A DNA stretch of 64,000 bases. Source: Haloarcula halobia. Lineage in GTDB: Archaea; Halobacteriota; Halobacteria; Halobacteriales; Haloarculaceae. A model generated the notes under the pieces. It was not told where the DNA came from. It saw nothing but the letters and a program-made list of their open reading frames with translations, and did not search any database. Both the position numbers and the translations under genes were made by a program. The stretch covers positions 2,929,631 to 2,993,630 of the forward strand of contig NZ_CP119787.1 of assembly GCF_029338255.1 (NCBI RefSeq), in the 5' to 3' direction. Shown here one piece after another: positions 16,926 to 25,454 of the stretch (position 1 is its first letter; each line of letters begins with the position of its first letter).

Positions 16926-17314
16926 TCCTCGATACGTCGTTCCTGATCGACCTCTTCGACGGTCGCGAGGAGGCGTTCGAGAAAGGCAACGAACTCACGG
17001 AGACGAAGACCGTTCAGCGGGTTCCATCACCGGTCGTCATGGAGCTCTCGTACGGTGCCGAGTTCGGCGATGAAGACGAACGGAGAAACGTCAGAAACGC
17101 GCTCCGGATGTATCCAGTCGTCGAACAGAACGAGACGATAGCTCATCGCGCCGGACAATTGCTCGCACGGGCCGACCAGCAAGCCGACGGTGAAAGCAGC
17201 ATCGATAAAGTCGATCCGATGGTCGCAGCAGTCTCTGACGTCTACGACGAACCTGTCCTCACCGACAACGTCGGAGACTTCACCGCGCTCGGAGTCGACG
17301 TCGAGACGTACTGA
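16922..17314 (+). CDS. VapC-like PIN-domain ribonuclease toxin, module 2
   Basis: A 130-residue PIN protein. Acidic active-site residues can be placed: Asp4 in MILDTSFLIDLFDG, Glu in VVMELSYG near residue 41, Asp in KVDPMVAAVSD near 98 and LTDNVGDF near 114. The length is typical of VapC. Members cleave tRNA or rRNA. Translation starts at a GTG that overlaps the antitoxin stop by four bases. Confidence 0.85.
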   Translation: MILDTSFLIDLFDGREEAFEKGNELTETKTVQRVPSPVVMELSYGAEFGDEDERRNVRNALRMYPVVEQNETIAHRAGQLLARADQQADGESSIDKVDPMVAAVSDVYDEPVLTDNVGDFTALGVDVETY

Positions 17315-17318
17315 GACG

Positions 17319-17362
17319 TGGATAGATTGTGAGTCGTGGATGCCGAGGCCGTTTCCTCGTGG
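17319..17362 (+). repeat. Partial repeat copy C after toxin-antitoxin module 2
   Basis: TGGATAGATTGTGAGTCGTG then TGCCGAGGCC and TTCCTCG, matching the left half of copy B (16482-16528) with few changes. The right half is absent. Confidence 0.7.
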
Positions 17363-17444
17363 ATCACCGTCCGGGTTGCCTTGAGCAGTCTGAGACGGCC
17401 GTCAGCATTGCGACCCGGGGGCGGCCGAGAGACGATTACTCCGC

Positions 17445-18509
17445 TCAGGGCACGTACCAGATGCCCCGCTCTTCGTCCAGCACCGACCCGACGACGACGT
17501 GCGGGAACGCGACGATGCTGATGAAGATGCTCCAGAACGCCACCGCCCCGGGCAGCAGGCCAGCACCGGCCAGCGGATTCGGGACGGTCCAGTAGACGGC
17601 CGCCAGCACGGTGAACGTCGCCAGCGCGCCGGCGATGAGTACGCCCCAGGCGCGCAGGGCCACGGTGGCGGCGTCGGCCCCGCCCAGCAGGTCCCAGTCG
17701 GCGTCGCCGACGGGGTCGGCGTCGATAGTCTGGGTCCGGGCGACCTGCCGTGCGGAGTACCAGAACGGGAAGTACAGGCCCACTGCCACGAGGACGGGCA
17801 CGGCGGCGAAGAAGCCGGCCAGGAGGAGCGACTCGCCGGCGTCGACGAGCCACGACCGGCCGCCGCCGCGGACGTACCCGAGTGCCACGTGGGCCACCAG
17901 CGCCGCGCCGTAGCCGGCGCCCGCGAGCAGGCGGGTGGTATCGAAGTACTGGGTGTACGGTGCCAGCGCCCCCTGGTCGACCAGCCCCACCATCAGCGAG
18001 CTGAACGTGTGGAAGGTGTCGGGCCAGAAAAAGAGGGGGACGAGCATGACCGCCCCACCCCGGACCGCCGCCGCGAGGTACCGCTGGGGGCGAGTGCGCA
18101 GGTGGTCGCTCCCGGTCGTGGCGTCCATCACCTTGACACCGCTGAGGCCGCCTTTCGCCATGGCGACGACCAGCGCGAGTCCCAGGCCGGCGACGGGGGC
18201 CACCAGCAACAGCCCCACGAAGCCGGCGATGGCGGTCACGTAGAGACCGACGTACCGCCAGCGGAAGGTGGGCCGACGCCGGCGGAGGTTCTCGAAGTGC
18301 TCGTACCCCCCGTGGGGGAGGTTCAGCGCCACCATCCCGACGAGGTACACCACCATCTGGGCGCGCAACGGAACGGTGACGCCGACGGCCCGGGCGACGA
18401 GGAAGGCGACGGCGAGGACGGCGAGGGTCGCCCGGGAGAGCGTCAGCGACGGATGTGCGTCAGCGCGTCGGTGCCATCGGTCGAGGAACCCCTGGGTGAG
18501 CGCACTCAT
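17445..18509 (-). CDS. Brp/Blh-family beta-carotene 15,15'-dioxygenase-like protein
   Basis: A 354-residue polytopic membrane protein resembling the haloarchaeal Brp/Blh family, which cleaves beta-carotene to retinal for rhodopsins. The histidine-rich NLPHGGYEHFEN at 63-74, DTFHTFSS, and the C-terminal AFPHVVVGSVLD correspond to the iron-binding regions of the family. The third motif reads FWYSARQVAR, without the histidine I expect there, so activity is uncertain. Divergent from a carotenoid desaturase-like gene, 96 bases away, which supports a carotenoid role. No opsin gene is in the window. Confidence 0.78.
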   Translation of the reverse strand: MSALTQGFLDRWHRRADAHPSLTLSRATLAVLAVAFLVARAVGVTVPLRAQMVVYLVGMVALNLPHGGYEHFENLRRRRPTFRWRYVGLYVTAIAGFVGLLLVAPVAGLGLALVVAMAKGGLSGVKVMDATTGSDHLRTRPQRYLAAAVRGGAVMLVPLFFWPDTFHTFSSLMVGLVDQGALAPYTQYFDTTRLLAGAGYGAALVAHVALGYVRGGGRSWLVDAGESLLLAGFFAAVPVLVAVGLYFPFWYSARQVARTQTIDADPVGDADWDLLGGADAATVALRAWGVLIAGALATFTVLAAVYWTVPNPLAGAGLLPGAVAFWSIFISIVAFPHVVVGSVLDEERGIWYVP

Positions 18510-18513
18510 CGGC

Positions 18514-18532
18514 CGTGTGTTATGGACACACG
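18514..18532. promoter_or_regulatory. Inverted repeat in the brp/desaturase divergent promoter
   Basis: Perfect 7-bp arms CGTGTGT-tatgg-ACACACG, ending five bases before the brp-like ATG and downstream of its TATA box. A candidate operator or short leader hairpin. Confidence 0.45.
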
Positions 18533-18535
18533 CCT

Positions 18536-18541
18536 GATAAA
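18536..18541 (-). promoter_or_regulatory. TATA box of the brp-like gene
   Basis: TTTATC on the minus strand, 27-32 bases upstream of the ATG at 18509. Confidence 0.5.
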
Positions 18542-18605
18542 CGACCCCCCGAATCCCGCACACTGAAAACGCGGGTTACCCTCTCAAGGCACCGGTCCTG
18601 ACGCC

Positions 18606-20132
18606 ATGCGTATGGCGAACGGGCTCTCCGCGGACTCGAGGGTGACAGTCGTCGGGGGCGGCTTCGGCGGTCTGTCGGCGGCCGCGTACCTCGCACGGGC
18701 CGGCGCCGACGTGACCCTGCTCGAACAGCACGACCGGGTGGGCGGCCACGCGGGCGTCCTCGAACGGGACGGGTTCCGCTTCGACACCGGGCCGTCCTGG
18801 TACCTGATGCCCGACGTCTTCGAGCGCTTCTTCGCCCACTTCGACCGCGACCCCGGCGAGTACTACGAGCTGGAGCGACTGGACCCGCAGTACCGGGTCC
18901 ACTGGAAGGACGGCGACTCGGTGACGGTCCGGCCGGACCGCCAGCAGGTCCGCGAGATCTTCGAGTCCTACGAGGACGGCGCCGGCGAGGCCCTCGAGGA
19001 GTACCTCGAGACGGCCGCACGGAACTACGACCTGGCAATGGACCGCGTGGTCTACGAGGGCCGCGAGCGGTTCCGTGACTACGTCGACACAGACCTCCTG
19101 CCGCTGGCACCCCGTCTGCGTCTGTTCGGGAACATGGACGACTACGTCAGCCGCTACGTCGAGCACCCGAAACTCCGGCAGTTGCTCGAGTACACCCTGG
19201 TCTTCCTCGGCGGGTCCCCGCACAACACGCCGGCGCTGTACAGCATCATGAGCCACGTCGACCTGAACCTCAACGTCTTCTACCCGACGGGGGGCATCGC
19301 CGGCGTCGTCGACGCGCTCGCGACGCTGTGCCGCGAGGAGGGCGTGACCATCGAGACGGGCGTCACCGTCGAGGGCATAGACGGGTCGACCGGTGAGTTC
19401 ACGCTCTCGACCGACGCCGACGAGCGGACGACGGATCTCGTGGTCAGCAACGCCAATCCCGCGTACACCGAGCGCGAACTGCTCTCCCGGGCGGACCGCG
19501 ACCACGACCCCGGATACTGGGACGACCGGACCTACGCACCCTCGGCGTTCATGCTCTACCTCGGCGTCGAGGGGGACATAGCGCCCCTGGAACACCACAC
19601 GCTGGTCCTCCCGACCGACTGGGACGCCCACTTCGAGTCCATCTTCGAGTCGCCGCGCTGGCCCGACGACCCGGCGTACTACCTCTCGGTCACGTCCAAG
19701 ACCGACGACACCGTCGCGCCCGACGGCCACCACGCCGTCGTCGTCCTCGTGCCCATCGCGCCCGGCCTGGACGACAGCCCCCAGGTCCGGGCGCGCGTCC
19801 GCGAGCAGGTGCTCGAGGACCTGGCGGACCACGCCGGCGTCGACCTGCGCGACCGCATCGTCGTCGAGGAGTCGGCCTGCGTCAGCGAGTTCGCAGCGCG
19901 CTACGGCGACCCCCAGGGGACGGCGCTGGGCCTGGCCCACACCCTGTTCCAGACCGGGCCGCTCCGGCCTGGTCACCGCGCGGGGCTGGACGGGCTCTAC
20001 TACACCGGCGCCTACACCACGCCGGGCATCGGGATGCCGATGTGCCTCATCAGCGGCGAGCACACCGCCGACGCCGTCCTCGAGGACCACCCCGAACTCG
20101 TCGTGGACCCCGCCGCCGTCCCCGGTCGCTGA
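18606..20132 (+). CDS. Phytoene desaturase-like carotenoid oxidoreductase
   Basis: A 508-residue FAD-dependent CrtI-type enzyme. The N-terminal dinucleotide-binding motif VVGGGFGGLSAAAYLARAG lies at about 15-33 and runs on to LLEQHDRVGGHAG. The C-terminal FAD segment is YYTGAYTTPGIGMPMCLISG. Family members desaturate, isomerise or otherwise modify C40/C50 carotenoids; which step applies here (phytoene, or bacterioruberin-branch 3,4-desaturation) cannot be decided. The start could be 18606 or 18612. Divergent from the brp-like gene. Confidence 0.85.
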   Translation: MRMANGLSADSRVTVVGGGFGGLSAAAYLARAGADVTLLEQHDRVGGHAGVLERDGFRFDTGPSWYLMPDVFERFFAHFDRDPGEYYELERLDPQYRVHWKDGDSVTVRPDRQQVREIFESYEDGAGEALEEYLETAARNYDLAMDRVVYEGRERFRDYVDTDLLPLAPRLRLFGNMDDYVSRYVEHPKLRQLLEYTLVFLGGSPHNTPALYSIMSHVDLNLNVFYPTGGIAGVVDALATLCREEGVTIETGVTVEGIDGSTGEFTLSTDADERTTDLVVSNANPAYTERELLSRADRDHDPGYWDDRTYAPSAFMLYLGVEGDIAPLEHHTLVLPTDWDAHFESIFESPRWPDDPAYYLSVTSKTDDTVAPDGHHAVVVLVPIAPGLDDSPQVRARVREQVLEDLADHAGVDLRDRIVVEESACVSEFAARYGDPQGTALGLAHTLFQTGPLRPGHRAGLDGLYYTGAYTTPGIGMPMCLISGEHTADAVLEDHPELVVDPAAVPGR

Positions 20133-20354
20133 CCGGACGGTCGTGGTTACTCGACCGCTATCGCGGGTGGATGGGGTGTTACAACGGGCTCAGTCCCAGA
20201 GGAAACACCTCGATGTCGGCTCGGTTCCGAACCTGAAGCCGGCTGTCGGCGAGGACGGCAGCAATCCGGCCCCGGATGCCCTGTCGACGCAGACGGCTCC
20301 GAGACGAAGGGCGACGAGGGCGCCTTTGTGTGCCGTCAATGGCGTGTCCCGCCC

Positions 20355-21521
20355 TCAGTCGTCTTCAGGTGGCGGTGTGGAAGAAGACCTGTTGAGCTGT
20401 CCGGTCGTGGCGCCACTCCAGTCGAACTTGCGCTGGAAGTACAGGGCCACGTTGACCAACGCCAGCAGGACGGGAACCTCGATCAGCGGGCCGACGACGG
20501 TCGTGAACGCGACGCCGGAGCCGACGCCGAACACCGCGACGGCGACCGCGATGGCGAGTTCGAAGTTGTTCGAGGCGGCGGTGAACCCGATAGCCGTCGT
20601 CGTCGAGTAGTCCGCGCCGATGCCCCTGCCCATCCCGAAGCTCACGAGGAACATCACGACGAAGTAGATCGTCAGCGGGATGGCGATCAGGATCACGTCA
20701 CCGGGCGAGGCGACGATGTTCTCGCCCTGCGTGGCGAACATCACGATGACCGTAAACAGCAACGCGACGAGCGTGAGTGGGTCGATCTTCGGGACCAGGG
20801 TTTCGTCATACCACGCCTCGCTTTTCGCTCGCGTGCCGACGTACCGCGTGAGGAACCCGCCGACGAACGGGATGCCGAGGAAGATAACGATCGCCTCAAA
20901 CACCTGCATCGGGGTCACGTCGAACGTCTCGATGCCCGCGACGAGTGTTTCCATCCCGAGCAGCGGCGGGAGGAATAGCCCGAAGAACCAGACGTAGACC
21001 CCATACGTGATGATCTGAAAGAGGCTGTTGAACGCCACCAGCCCGGTGACGTACTCGGTCGAGCCCTCTGCAAGTTCGTTCCAGACGAGCACCATCGCGA
21101 TACAGCGGGCCATTCCGATGAACACGAGACCGAGGAAGAACTCTGGGCGAGCAGGCAGGCCGGGCACGAGCCCGCTGAAGAAGATCACGGCGAGTCCGAA
21201 CATGAGCGTCGGGCCGATCAACCAGTTCTGAACGAGGCTCAGCCCGAGGACGCGCCAGTTGCTGAACACCGCCCGCAGCTGGGAGTAATCGGCCTTCGCG
21301 AGTGGCGGGTACATCATCGCGATGAGCCCGATCTCGACGAGGTGCAGGTTCTGAATCGGCCGGGTTACCGACGGGGCGACGAATCCGAGTCCCACGCCGA
21401 CGGCCATCGCCCCGATGATCCAGACGGTGAGATACTTATCGAGGAAGTCCATCGACCGCGGGTCGCCACAGCTTTGACACTCGCAGTTCGGGCCGTGGTC
21501 GTGGGCGTCGACGTTACTCAT
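20355..21521 (-). CDS. acr3: Arsenite efflux transporter, ACR3 family
   Basis: A 388-residue membrane protein with about ten helices. The transport cysteine is in GMARCIAMVLVWNE at residue 140, the ACR3 signature. It expels As(III) using the proton gradient. An unusual N-terminal extension of about 22 residues, HDHGPNCECQSCGD, holds three cysteines and two histidines and may bind arsenite before transport. Last gene of the operon arsR-arsC-arsM-acr3; it overlaps arsM by eight bases. Confidence 0.9.
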   Translation of the reverse strand: MSNVDAHDHGPNCECQSCGDPRSMDFLDKYLTVWIIGAMAVGVGLGFVAPSVTRPIQNLHLVEIGLIAMMYPPLAKADYSQLRAVFSNWRVLGLSLVQNWLIGPTLMFGLAVIFFSGLVPGLPARPEFFLGLVFIGMARCIAMVLVWNELAEGSTEYVTGLVAFNSLFQIITYGVYVWFFGLFLPPLLGMETLVAGIETFDVTPMQVFEAIVIFLGIPFVGGFLTRYVGTRAKSEAWYDETLVPKIDPLTLVALLFTVIVMFATQGENIVASPGDVILIAIPLTIYFVVMFLVSFGMGRGIGADYSTTTAIGFTAASNNFELAIAVAVAVFGVGSGVAFTTVVGPLIEVPVLLALVNVALYFQRKFDWSGATTGQLNRSSSTPPPEDD

Positions 21522-22368
21522 CGACGACCTCCGGCTTTCGAGCGGTGATTGTCGCAGAGACGAGGAACTCGCTTACGTCGTAGTCGTCGTCCCAGTCACG
21601 GATGAACTCGTCACTGTCGTCTCTCGGTGCGATCTGCACCGATTCGAAGCCCGTGTCGGTGAGTTCCGTCTCGAGTCGGTCGACGGTCGACGCGCCGGCG
21701 ACACAGGATGTCACGGCGTCCGGATCGGCGCGGAGTTCGTGTGGCACCGCAGCAGTCAGTACGACGTCCGAGATCGCGAGTCGCCCACCGGGACGGAGAA
21801 CGCGAAACGCCTCGTCGAACACCTGGGGTTTGTCGGACGAGAGATTCACGACGCAGTTCGAGATAATCACGTCGATACTCCCGTCCGAAACCGGGAGATG
21901 TTCGATCTCGCCGAGGCGGAACTCGACGTTTCCGGCGTCGTTCTGTCTGGCGTTTGCACGCGCTTTCTCGATCATCTCGGGTGTCATATCCACGCCGATC
22001 ACACGACCCGTCTCGCCGACTGCCTGGGCCGCGAGGAAGCAGTCGAAGCCCGCACCCGAGCCGAGGTCAAGTACCGATTCGCCTGCCTCGAGCGACGCGA
22101 TCGCCCGAGGATTCCCACACCCGAGCCCCAGGTTCGCGTCGCCGGCGACACTCTCGAGCTCGGTCTCAGAGTAACCGAGTCGGCGGGCCGTCTCGTCAGC
22201 GGGAGCCGTCGTCGCTGCGGGACTGCAACAGGAATCGTCGCTCGAACAGCAGCCACGCTCCGCGTTTCCCCTTTCGGCAGCAATGCTGGCGTACCGTTCC
22301 CGGACGACCGTCCGTTGGGCCGCTGCGTCGAGCCCAGACGCCGTCGAGGAGTCGCTCGTTTCAGGCAC
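21514..22368 (-). CDS. arsM: Arsenite S-adenosylmethionine methyltransferase
   Basis: A 284-residue class I methyltransferase. The SAM motif is VLDLGSGAGFDC at 99-110. Cysteines in GLGCGNP (84), in ISNCVVNLS and in TSCVAGA match the As(III)-binding cysteines of ArsM. It methylates arsenite to less retained or volatile species. Two extra cysteine pairs (Cys40-41, Cys47-48 in GCCSSDDSCC) lie in the N-terminal region. It overlaps arsC by eight bases at its start and acr3 at its end, so translation is coupled. Confidence 0.92.
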   Translation of the reverse strand: MPETSDSSTASGLDAAAQRTVVRERYASIAAERGNAERGCCSSDDSCCSPAATTAPADETARRLGYSETELESVAGDANLGLGCGNPRAIASLEAGESVLDLGSGAGFDCFLAAQAVGETGRVIGVDMTPEMIEKARANARQNDAGNVEFRLGEIEHLPVSDGSIDVIISNCVVNLSSDKPQVFDEAFRVLRPGGRLAISDVVLTAAVPHELRADPDAVTSCVAGASTVDRLETELTDTGFESVQIAPRDDSDEFIRDWDDDYDVSEFLVSATITARKPEVVDE

Positions 22369-22804
22369 CCGTGGTCACCTCCTGTTCGATTTCGTCGAAG
22401 AGGGCACTCACACGGTCGCGGATCTCGTCCCGGATGTCTCTGACTCGGTCGGGGTCTTTCCCGTCGGGATCGTCCAGCGCCCAGTCACGGATGTCGACGT
22501 CGGAGTCCTCGGCTTCGAGTTCGAGCGTCGAACAGCCCATCGTTGCGACGTAGTCACACGACTCGAGTTCGGCCGTCGAGATCTCCTGTGGTACGCGATT
22601 CGAGAGATCGAAGCCGTCCGCCTGCATCACCTCGACGACGACGTCGTGAACGTGGTCGGCGGGATGGGTGCCGCCGGTGAGAATCTCGACGTCGTCGTCG
22701 AGACCGCGACGCTCTCGCTCTCGTTCGGCGTACGCAGTCGACATCTGTGACCGGCCGGCGTTCTGGACACACATGAACGCCACGCGAACTGGTGTGTCGC
22801 TCAT
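22361..22804 (-). CDS. arsC: Arsenate reductase, low-molecular-weight phosphatase type
   Basis: A 147-residue protein with the catalytic loop FMCVQNAGRSQMS (CxxNxxRS, Cys12 to Arg18) of the thioredoxin- or mycothiol-coupled ArsC family related to tyrosine phosphatases. It reduces As(V) to As(III), supplying the substrate of ArsM and Acr3. The closing acid is in RDWALDDPDG. Four bases overlap with arsR upstream. A second cysteine pair for resolving the disulfide is suggested by Cys at ELESCDYVATMGC. Confidence 0.9.
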   Translation of the reverse strand: MSDTPVRVAFMCVQNAGRSQMSTAYAERERERRGLDDDVEILTGGTHPADHVHDVVVEVMQADGFDLSNRVPQEISTAELESCDYVATMGCSTLELEAEDSDVDIRDWALDDPDGKDPDRVRDIRDEIRDRVSALFDEIEQEVTTGA

Positions 22805-23199
22805 CGATCACCCTCACGCGTCTCGTCGAGGGCCCGCAGAACCGCCTCGGCCCGGTCGGTCGTCTCGTAGTACCGCCAGGTCCCGTCTTTTCGTCGGGTG
22901 ACGAGCCCGGCGTCGTAGAGGTCCGAGAGGGCGTGACTGATCGCGCTGTCGCTGACGTCGAAGATCGGGTTGATCTCGCAGACACACAGTTCCCGGTCCG
23001 CGGTCTGCAGCAATCGGACGATGTTGTATCGCGTATCGTTCCCTAACGTCTTCAGCGCGGTCAGATCGGCGTCAGGGTCGGTCGGTGTCCCCGATTGAAA
23101 CGAGCGCAGCGACGCGAGCCGTTCCTCGATATCGGCCTCACAGCACCCACCGCTTTCCTCGGTGATGAGGCGTTCGAGCCGTTCCGTTTGCGAGCTCAT
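22801..23199 (-). CDS. arsR: ArsR-family arsenic-responsive repressor
   Basis: A 132-residue winged-helix regulator. The metal-sensing helix is RELCVCEINPIFDVSDS (Cys72 and Cys74), the ELCVCDL box of ArsR proteins, followed by the recognition helix ISHALSDLYDAGLV and wing. A further cysteine pair, Cys19-Cys20, is in ESGGCCEADIEERL at the N-terminus. I chose the ATG at 23199, 25-31 bases below a TATATG box. First gene of the arsenic operon, so it should repress itself and the other three genes. Confidence 0.9.
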   Translation of the reverse strand: MSSQTERLERLITEESGGCCEADIEERLASLRSFQSGTPTDPDADLTALKTLGNDTRYNIVRLLQTADRELCVCEINPIFDVSDSAISHALSDLYDAGLVTRRKDGTWRYYETTDRAEAVLRALDETREGDR

Positions 23200-23223
23200 G
23201 GATGAGTGATTGAACAGTCTCTC

Positions 23224-23243
23224 ATATATGTCTGTCGAGACAG
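23224..23243 (-). promoter_or_regulatory. Promoter and candidate operator of the ars operon
   Basis: CATATATG at 23223-23230 is the TATA region, and the inverted repeat CTGTC-GA-GACAG at 23232-23243 sits just upstream, in the BRE position, a plausible ArsR site. Confidence 0.42.
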
Positions 23244-23439
23244 CGAAGACGGGTCGGGTGCGCGATGCGCCCATCCAGAACAGTCTCCGCGATAGCAGCA
23301 GCACCGAGGCAGCCAGTCACGACGGCTGAACCGCTGGACTGGAGCATTCAGTGACCCGGGGACGGACACCAGTCCGTGTACACGGCGAGCGCGGGGCAGC
23401 GAGGGGGACTGTTAACTGTCGCCCCGCCGAATCGGGGCC

Positions 23440-24396
23440 GTGGCGCAGAAACTCATCATCGACACGGACACCGCCGTCGACGACGCCCTGGCCGTCCTCA
23501 TGGCCCTCTGTGCGGGGTCGGTCACCGTCGAGGCGCTGACGGTCGTCGCCGGCAACGTCGAGTTCGAGTACGAGGTCGAGAACGTCAAGTACACGCTCGA
23601 CCTCGCCGGACGAGCCGAGTCCGTGCCGGTCTACGAGGGAGCGCGCCGGCCGCTCGTGAAGGACCTCGGCCACGCGACCCACGTCCACGGCGAGGGCGGA
23701 CTCGGCGGCGACCTGCGCCCGGAGACCGGCATCCCGTCGGCCGACGAGCACGCCGTCGACGCGATCGTCGACGCCGCCCGGGCGTCGCCCGGCGAGGTGA
23801 GTCTCGCCTGTCTCGGCCCGCTGACGAACGTCGCGCTCGCGCTCCGGCGGGAACCGTCCCTGGGCGACCTGCTGGACGAGGTCGTCGTGATGGGCGGTGC
23901 CGTGAACACGCTGGGCAACGAGACACCGGCCGCGGAGTTCAACTTCTGGGCCGACCCCGACGCCGCGAAGGTCGCCCTGCGCGAGCTCGACGTGACCCTC
24001 GTCGACTGGGGCCTCACGACGCGGGCTGGCGTCATCGAGGGGACGGCCATAGAGCGCATCGCGGACGCCGAGACGGCCTACGCCGACTTCTTCTCGACCA
24101 TCACCGCGCACGGACGCGCGTTCGCGCGCGAGCAACGCGGTGTCGACGGCGTCACGTTGCCGGACCCCCTGGCGATGGCCTGCCTGTTACAGCCGGACCT
24201 GGTGACCGCGGACGGGACCTACTTCGTCGACGTCGACGAGCGCGAGGGGATGACGCGCGGGTACAGCCTCGTGGACGAACACGGCGTCACCGACGGCGAC
24301 CCTCGGACGCGCGTGGTCGAAGCGGTCGACGAGCGGCAGTTCGAGCGGATGGTTCTCGACACGCTCCTGCACGGCGACCCCGAACGGTCGCTGTAG
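23440..24396 (+). CDS. Inosine-uridine preferring nucleoside hydrolase family protein
   Basis: A 318-residue protein with the calcium-binding DTDTAVDDALA at 8-18 (DxDxxxDD) that defines the nucleoside hydrolase family, plus VVMGGAVNT and EFNFWADPDAAK, which complete the site. It cleaves the N-glycosidic bond of ribonucleosides to base and ribose in salvage. Translation starts at GTG 23440. A nucleoside or base deaminase lies 0.6 kb downstream on the other strand, in keeping with salvage. Confidence 0.88.
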   Translation: MAQKLIIDTDTAVDDALAVLMALCAGSVTVEALTVVAGNVEFEYEVENVKYTLDLAGRAESVPVYEGARRPLVKDLGHATHVHGEGGLGGDLRPETGIPSADEHAVDAIVDAARASPGEVSLACLGPLTNVALALRREPSLGDLLDEVVVMGGAVNTLGNETPAAEFNFWADPDAAKVALRELDVTLVDWGLTTRAGVIEGTAIERIADAETAYADFFSTITAHGRAFAREQRGVDGVTLPDPLAMACLLQPDLVTADGTYFVDVDEREGMTRGYSLVDEHGVTDGDPRTRVVEAVDERQFERMVLDTLLHGDPERSL

Positions 24397-24780
24397 GCCG
24401 TGGGTCCGCGGCCGTTCCGGGAGCGGGTGGGCACGGCGAGGCGGCCCGGAAACGTGGCGTCCACCTCAGACAGGACACCTGCCCGCGGCCGGGCCGTACC
24501 CGAGACTGCGTGACGACAGACTCCGCCGAGGCGAACGGTACGCTCACGGACACGCCCCACCGCCGAGCGAACGACCGTACGACCTCGCCCGTACAGTCGT
24601 CCTAACGGGCGAGCGGTGCACGACCGACCCACACGGCGAGTCCGGCGTGGCGAGCAGCGTGCGACGGCGACCGGTCGCCCCGGTGGAGGGACGACTGATG
24701 TTGCAGGTACGCCTGGGCGCCGCGCCGCTCGGCGGCGGCGCCGACCTGTTTTAAGATATCGGCGAGCCAATTGGACCGTA
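24397..24780. other. 384-bp intergenic stretch without a convincing gene
   Basis: Very GC-rich. A GTG frame of 31 codons at about 24512 has atypical codon use and no recognisable product. The end holds TTTTAAG (24749-24755), a likely promoter for the microprotein gene at 24781. Confidence 0.4.
24749..24755 (+). promoter_or_regulatory. TATA box before the 51-residue protein gene
   Basis: TTTTAAG in ctgttttaagatatc, 26-32 bases upstream of the ATG at 24781. Confidence 0.5.
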
Positions 24781-24936
24781 TGGACCTGGTGCAATATCTC
24801 GACGAGGTCGAACCGGTCACGATGGTGCTGGTGGGATTCGTGCTGTTCGTGATTCCCGAGCCGGCAACCTCCTCGCTCGGCCTGGGACTGATGGCGCTGG
24901 GCGGCGCGTGGTGGTTCTACGAGTGGAACCGCTAGT
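24781..24936 (+). CDS. 51-residue membrane microprotein
   Basis: Starts MDLVQYLDEVEPVTMVLVGF and ends GGAWWFYEWNR. Two hydrophobic segments at about residues 13-25 and 31-43 suggest a hairpin in the membrane with an acidic N-terminus. It has a good promoter and strong GC third-position bias. Its TAG overlaps the final TAA codon of the convergent deaminase gene by one base. Function unknown. Confidence 0.7.
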
Positions 24937-25397
24937 TACCAGTCGAACGCCTCGTGGATCGCCCGGCCCGCCTCGTTGCACAGCGGGCCGAAGACGTCGG
25001 TGACGCCCGCGAGGATGGCCGCGGACCGGACCGGCGCGCCCTGGCCGGTGAACTCGCCGATCTCGTCGCCCCCGACGCTGTAGACGACCCGACCGAGCTC
25101 CGCGTGGCGGATGCCGCCGGCACACATCGGGCAGGGCTCCGTGCTCGTATACAGCACCGTCTCGGCGCGTTCGGAGGGCGTCAACTCGCGGATGGCGCGC
25201 GTCGCGAGCGTGAGTTCCGGATGGGCACGGACGTCGTCCTCGGTGACGACGCGGTTGGCGGCCTCCATCACGACCTCGTCGTCGCGGACGAGCACCGACC
25301 CGAAGGGTCGGTCGCCGCGCGCGGCGGCCTCGCGGGCGAGCGTGAACGCGCGCTCGAGGTGCGATTCGTGGTCGAACGTGTCGACTGCGCTGGCCAT
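24936..25397 (-). CDS. Nucleoside/nucleobase deaminase (CDA superfamily)
   Basis: A 153-residue zinc enzyme with the two motifs of the cytidine deaminase superfamily: the His-Glu segment AHPELTLATRAIREL near residue 60 (here HPE in place of HAE) and TEPCPMCAGG near 88 (PCxxC). Relatives include guanine deaminase and tRNA adenosine deaminase. The chosen ATG is at 25397. Neighbouring nucleoside hydrolase suggests purine or pyrimidine salvage; the substrate is not certain. Confidence 0.82.
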   Translation of the reverse strand: MASAVDTFDHESHLERAFTLAREAAARGDRPFGSVLVRDDEVVMEAANRVVTEDDVRAHPELTLATRAIRELTPSERAETVLYTSTEPCPMCAGGIRHAELGRVVYSVGGDEIGEFTGQGAPVRSAAILAGVTDVFGPLCNEAGRAIHEAFDW

Positions 25398-25454
25398 ACC
25401 CACAGGACAGGGCCGGGAGGGGTATAGCCTCGGGCGGTGGCCGGTCGGACAGCG

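Noticed and set aside
20133-20354. Possible transposase remnant or RNA gene between the desaturase and acr3 genes
   Set aside because: No coding pattern or foldable RNA could be supported by eye.
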